A stretch of DNA of 64,000 nucleotides from Bacteroidales bacterium. GTDB lineage: Bacteria; Bacteroidota; Bacteroidia; Bacteroidales; JAFGUD01. Within the stretch, counting starts at the first letter, position 1, and every line of letters begins with the position of its first letter. The notes under the pieces are model-generated. The model had not been told where the DNA came from and made no database searches. It saw nothing but the letters and a program-made list of their open reading frames with translations. A program made the translations under genes and the position numbers. Below, piece after piece: positions 62,230-64,000 of the stretch. Location: contig JAFGUD010000339.1 of the NCBI GenBank assembly GCA_016938685.1, positions 1 to 64,000 on the forward strand, written 5' to 3'.

Positions 62230-63492
62230 TCAATCCCCACTAGAATAATCAAATTTTATCAAATCCGGCAGATATTCTTTTTCTCGTTTTTTTTCGTAGT
62301 CAAGAATTAGAAAGCCTAGTTGCTCAAAGAAAGGTAGCGCTATTTGGCGGTATTCGTAATTGTCGTTGTTCATAATTTCGTCTTTGTTGGAATAAATCAC
62401 AGATGATAAAAAGAATTCTACATTGTTTTCATAATCAACAATATACGCCACATCAGCCATGAATCCGAACGACATTCCAACCTTATCAAAAATACGGATA
62501 TTTTCAGGTAGTTTTTCGGTGGAATTTCCAAGCATGTAATATTTTACGTAGCTGTCGTAATAAACATCGTAAGGCACATACCAAGGATTTTTTGATTCTC
62601 TCGGCAACATTCCCATATATCTGCGAACGGTATTGTAATCATCTTCTGTTAGATCAAATCTTTGCTTCTCGGGGAAAACATCAGGAAAAAATATCATTTC
62701 TAAAAGTTTGTGCAAATCCTGAATGTTTATATAGTTCATGTTTCCGAAATTTTTCGGAGAATTGCTTACTGTTCTTGTTTTGGAGTCCCATACGCCTTTG
62801 CCGGCATAAGGTTTTGGATGCCAGCCTGTAATTATTGTGTCGCTTTTTGTTTCTTCTTCCTGATAAACCAATTCGTCATCTAGTGTGTAGAAATTAATCC
62901 CACAACTAAGCCTGTTTTCTTCCGCGCTGCATGGTACAAATCTGTTCAGAATTCTGACTTTTTTAAAACCAAGTTGCCAAATTCTTTTGTTGGCGTATTT
63001 CTGTCCCAAAAAATCGTACATTCTGTTAAATGCATCATTATTGCTCAGAACTAATGCTTTTTTAATGAGATGATTAAACGATTCATAATCTTCTGCAGCT
63101 GTGGTGTCGTAATATAATCCTTTTTGGCAACCGCAACCGTCAAATGTAACTTTGTTATATTTAGATATTTGTTCAATGCGATTTAATTTTTCCAAAGTCA
63201 TTAAAATTACCGGAAGTTTTATCATACTTGCGCAGTAATAATATTCGTTGTCGTTTAATCTGTATGTATAGTCAGTAAAATGTGGTGTTCCATTAGAATC
63301 CCGGTCTATTTGGGTGTAAATAATCTGCAATCTGTATTTTTCTGAATTTTCAATTACGTCAGCAAAATATTCCGGTCGTGTTTGCATTAACTTTAATAAA
63401 AAATCATTGTCATTCGGGTTTTTAAACTCTTGTGCGCTAACGAAAAATGAGTTTAAAATAGTTGTTATCAGGATGATTGCTTTTATGTACAT
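62230..63492 (-). CDS. Serine hydrolase with class A beta-lactamase-like fold
   Basis: 420 aa, signal peptide (ending FFVSA-Q). YYYCASMIKLPVILMTLEKL has the SxxK pair (Ser89, Lys92) of the penicillin-recognising superfamily. LVLSNNDAFNRMYDFLG supplies an S-N-N in place of SDN. FDKVGMSFGFMADVAYI sits where KTG-type motifs occur, with Val replacing Thr. It is much longer than a class A beta-lactamase (~290 aa), with a Cys-containing insert (FDGCGCQKGLYYD) and a middle insertion. The family in Bacteroidota contains many secreted hydrolases of unknown substrate, so I do not claim antibiotic resistance. It acts in the periplasm. Confidence 0.8.
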   Translation of the reverse strand: MYIKAIILITTILNSFFVSAQEFKNPNDNDFLLKLMQTRPEYFADVIENSEKYRLQIIYTQIDRDSNGTPHFTDYTYRLNDNEYYYCASMIKLPVILMTLEKLNRIEQISKYNKVTFDGCGCQKGLYYDTTAAEDYESFNHLIKKALVLSNNDAFNRMYDFLGQKYANKRIWQLGFKKVRILNRFVPCSAEENRLSCGINFYTLDDELVYQEEETKSDTIITGWHPKPYAGKGVWDSKTRTVSNSPKNFGNMNYINIQDLHKLLEMIFFPDVFPEKQRFDLTEDDYNTVRRYMGMLPRESKNPWYVPYDVYYDSYVKYYMLGNSTEKLPENIRIFDKVGMSFGFMADVAYIVDYENNVEFFLSSVIYSNKDEIMNNDNYEYRQIALPFFEQLGFLILDYEKKREKEYLPDLIKFDYSSGD

Positions 63493-63571
63493 CTTCTTTG
63501 ATTTTTATTTGAAAGTTAAAACTTTCTTTATTTGAACAACTGAATTATAATCTAATTTATTTCAAAATTTT

Positions 63572-64000
63572 TCATTTTCTACTAATCAATTGCAAATTTG
63601 ACTCCTCAAATGTTCCATTGTAACCTGTTGCAAAGTTTATTGGTGTTACATTTGGATCTTGTTTGTACATATCTCGCAAATCTGACTGAAAATAAGCTCT
63701 GAACATGTCAAGAGTTTTGGTGTAAGAGCCAAAAAGTTTGATATTCCATGTTTCTTTGTCAATATATTTTATTGGAATACCGGAATCGTCTTGAAAAATA
63801 TAGTCTGATTTTTCTAGGCTGACATTACGTATTTTAACAAACCAGATATTTAGATAAGAAGCTGCTTTTAAGTATGTTGCATTGATTGAGCGTTTTTCTA
63901 AAAAAGTTATAAATTCAGGAGTGTCATCAATTTTTGGTTCGCCGATATTGTGTGAAAAATACATGACAGTTTTGATGTCATTTGTTCCTTTTTGGAAATA
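63572..64000 (-). CDS. C-terminal part of an unrecognised protein, cut by the window edge
   Basis: The reading frame stays open through the edge (YFQKGTNDIKT before the track's first Met), so this is a partial gene and the Met at 63964 is not its start. About 142 residues are visible, with a strand-rich segment RSINATYLKAASYLNIWFVKIR and QDDSGIPIKYIDKETWNIKLFGSYTKTLDMFRAYF. I do not recognise a family, and no catalytic motif can be named. It lies 79 bases upstream of the serine hydrolase on the same strand and could share its transcript. Confidence 0.6.
   Translation of the reverse strand, partial: YFQKGTNDIKTVMYFSHNIGEPKIDDTPEFITFLEKRSINATYLKAASYLNIWFVKIRNVSLEKSDYIFQDDSGIPIKYIDKETWNIKLFGSYTKTLDMFRAYFQSDLRDMYKQDPNVTPINFATGYNGTFEESNLQLISRK

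Noticed and set aside
62230-63492. Antibiotic-resistance beta-lactamase
   Set aside because: Length, insertions and the SNN/KVG variants do not fit a canonical class A enzyme; only the fold family is supported.

Overview
The window is chromosomal DNA from a low-GC member of the Bacteroidota. The evidence is a SusC/SusD/SusE outer-membrane uptake locus, DUF6702, SiaB/SiaC-type and SpoIIE-type signalling proteins, PD40/OmpA proteins, many short lipoproteins, and promoter-like TAnnTTTG (-7) elements with upstream TTTG (-33) boxes. I cannot place it below phylum from sequence alone; a Bacteroidales/Marinilabiliales-like or related free-living lineage would fit. No tRNA, rRNA, CRISPR array, phage or intact insertion sequence was recognised.

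Layout. (1) 0.25-4.6 kb, minus strand: topoisomerase IV subunit A, a small secreted protein and a lipoprotein. (2) 4.7-15.7 kb, minus strand: a tightly spaced five-gene signalling cluster: a six-PAS membrane sensor without an output domain, a GAF/PAS/SpoIIE phosphatase (SiaA-like), a SiaB-like kinase, a SiaC-like phosphoprotein, and a TerB/FHA-like/ABCG-type transporter. (3) 15.8-24.6 kb, minus: guanylate kinase behind a beta-propeller/SpoIIE sensor, a TPR/propeller-like secreted protein, a PD40-OmpA protein and DUF6702. (4) 24.7-33.2 kb: HupE/UreJ-like membrane protein, an M16-fold protein lacking the zinc motif, a MurG-like glycosyltransferase, bifunctional FtcD, a barrel-like secreted protein, a small carboxypeptidase-regulatory-like protein and an alpha-oxoamine synthase. 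(5) 33.5-43 kb, mostly plus: TPR/SpoIIE sensor, nitroreductase, ArsC-type reductase, three paralogous lipoproteins in tandem, POT peptide transporter, RsmG and a 6-phosphofructokinase with PPi-type residues. (6) 43-61.5 kb: an alpha-glucan/maltose locus. A Crp-like regulator, beta-phosphoglucomutase, SLC45-type sugar transporter and LacI regulator lie on minus, divergent from susC-susD-susE, a GH65 phosphorylase and three GH13 enzymes on plus. (7) 61.6-64 kb: a ParE-type toxin-antitoxin pair, a class-A-beta-lactamase-fold hydrolase and a cut-off gene.

How it works together. In the carbohydrate locus, SusCDE would capture and import alpha-glucan oligosaccharides, surface or periplasmic GH13 lipoproteins would trim them, the SLC45-type carrier would bring maltose inside, GH65 would phosphorolyse it to glucose plus beta-glucose-1-phosphate, and PgmB would make glucose-6-phosphate. 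The nearby PPi-type phosphofructokinase would add to an energy-saving route. The LacI protein probably acts on two palindromes in the divergent intergenic region. In the signalling cluster, SpoIIE phosphatase and SiaB kinase would set the phosphorylation state of SiaC, as in the Pseudomonas SiaABC(D) switch, but no SiaD diguanylate cyclase is present. An ABC transporter and an output-less PAS array sit in its place. Several intergenic spacers carry short degenerate direct or inverted repeats that do not look like ordinary terminators.
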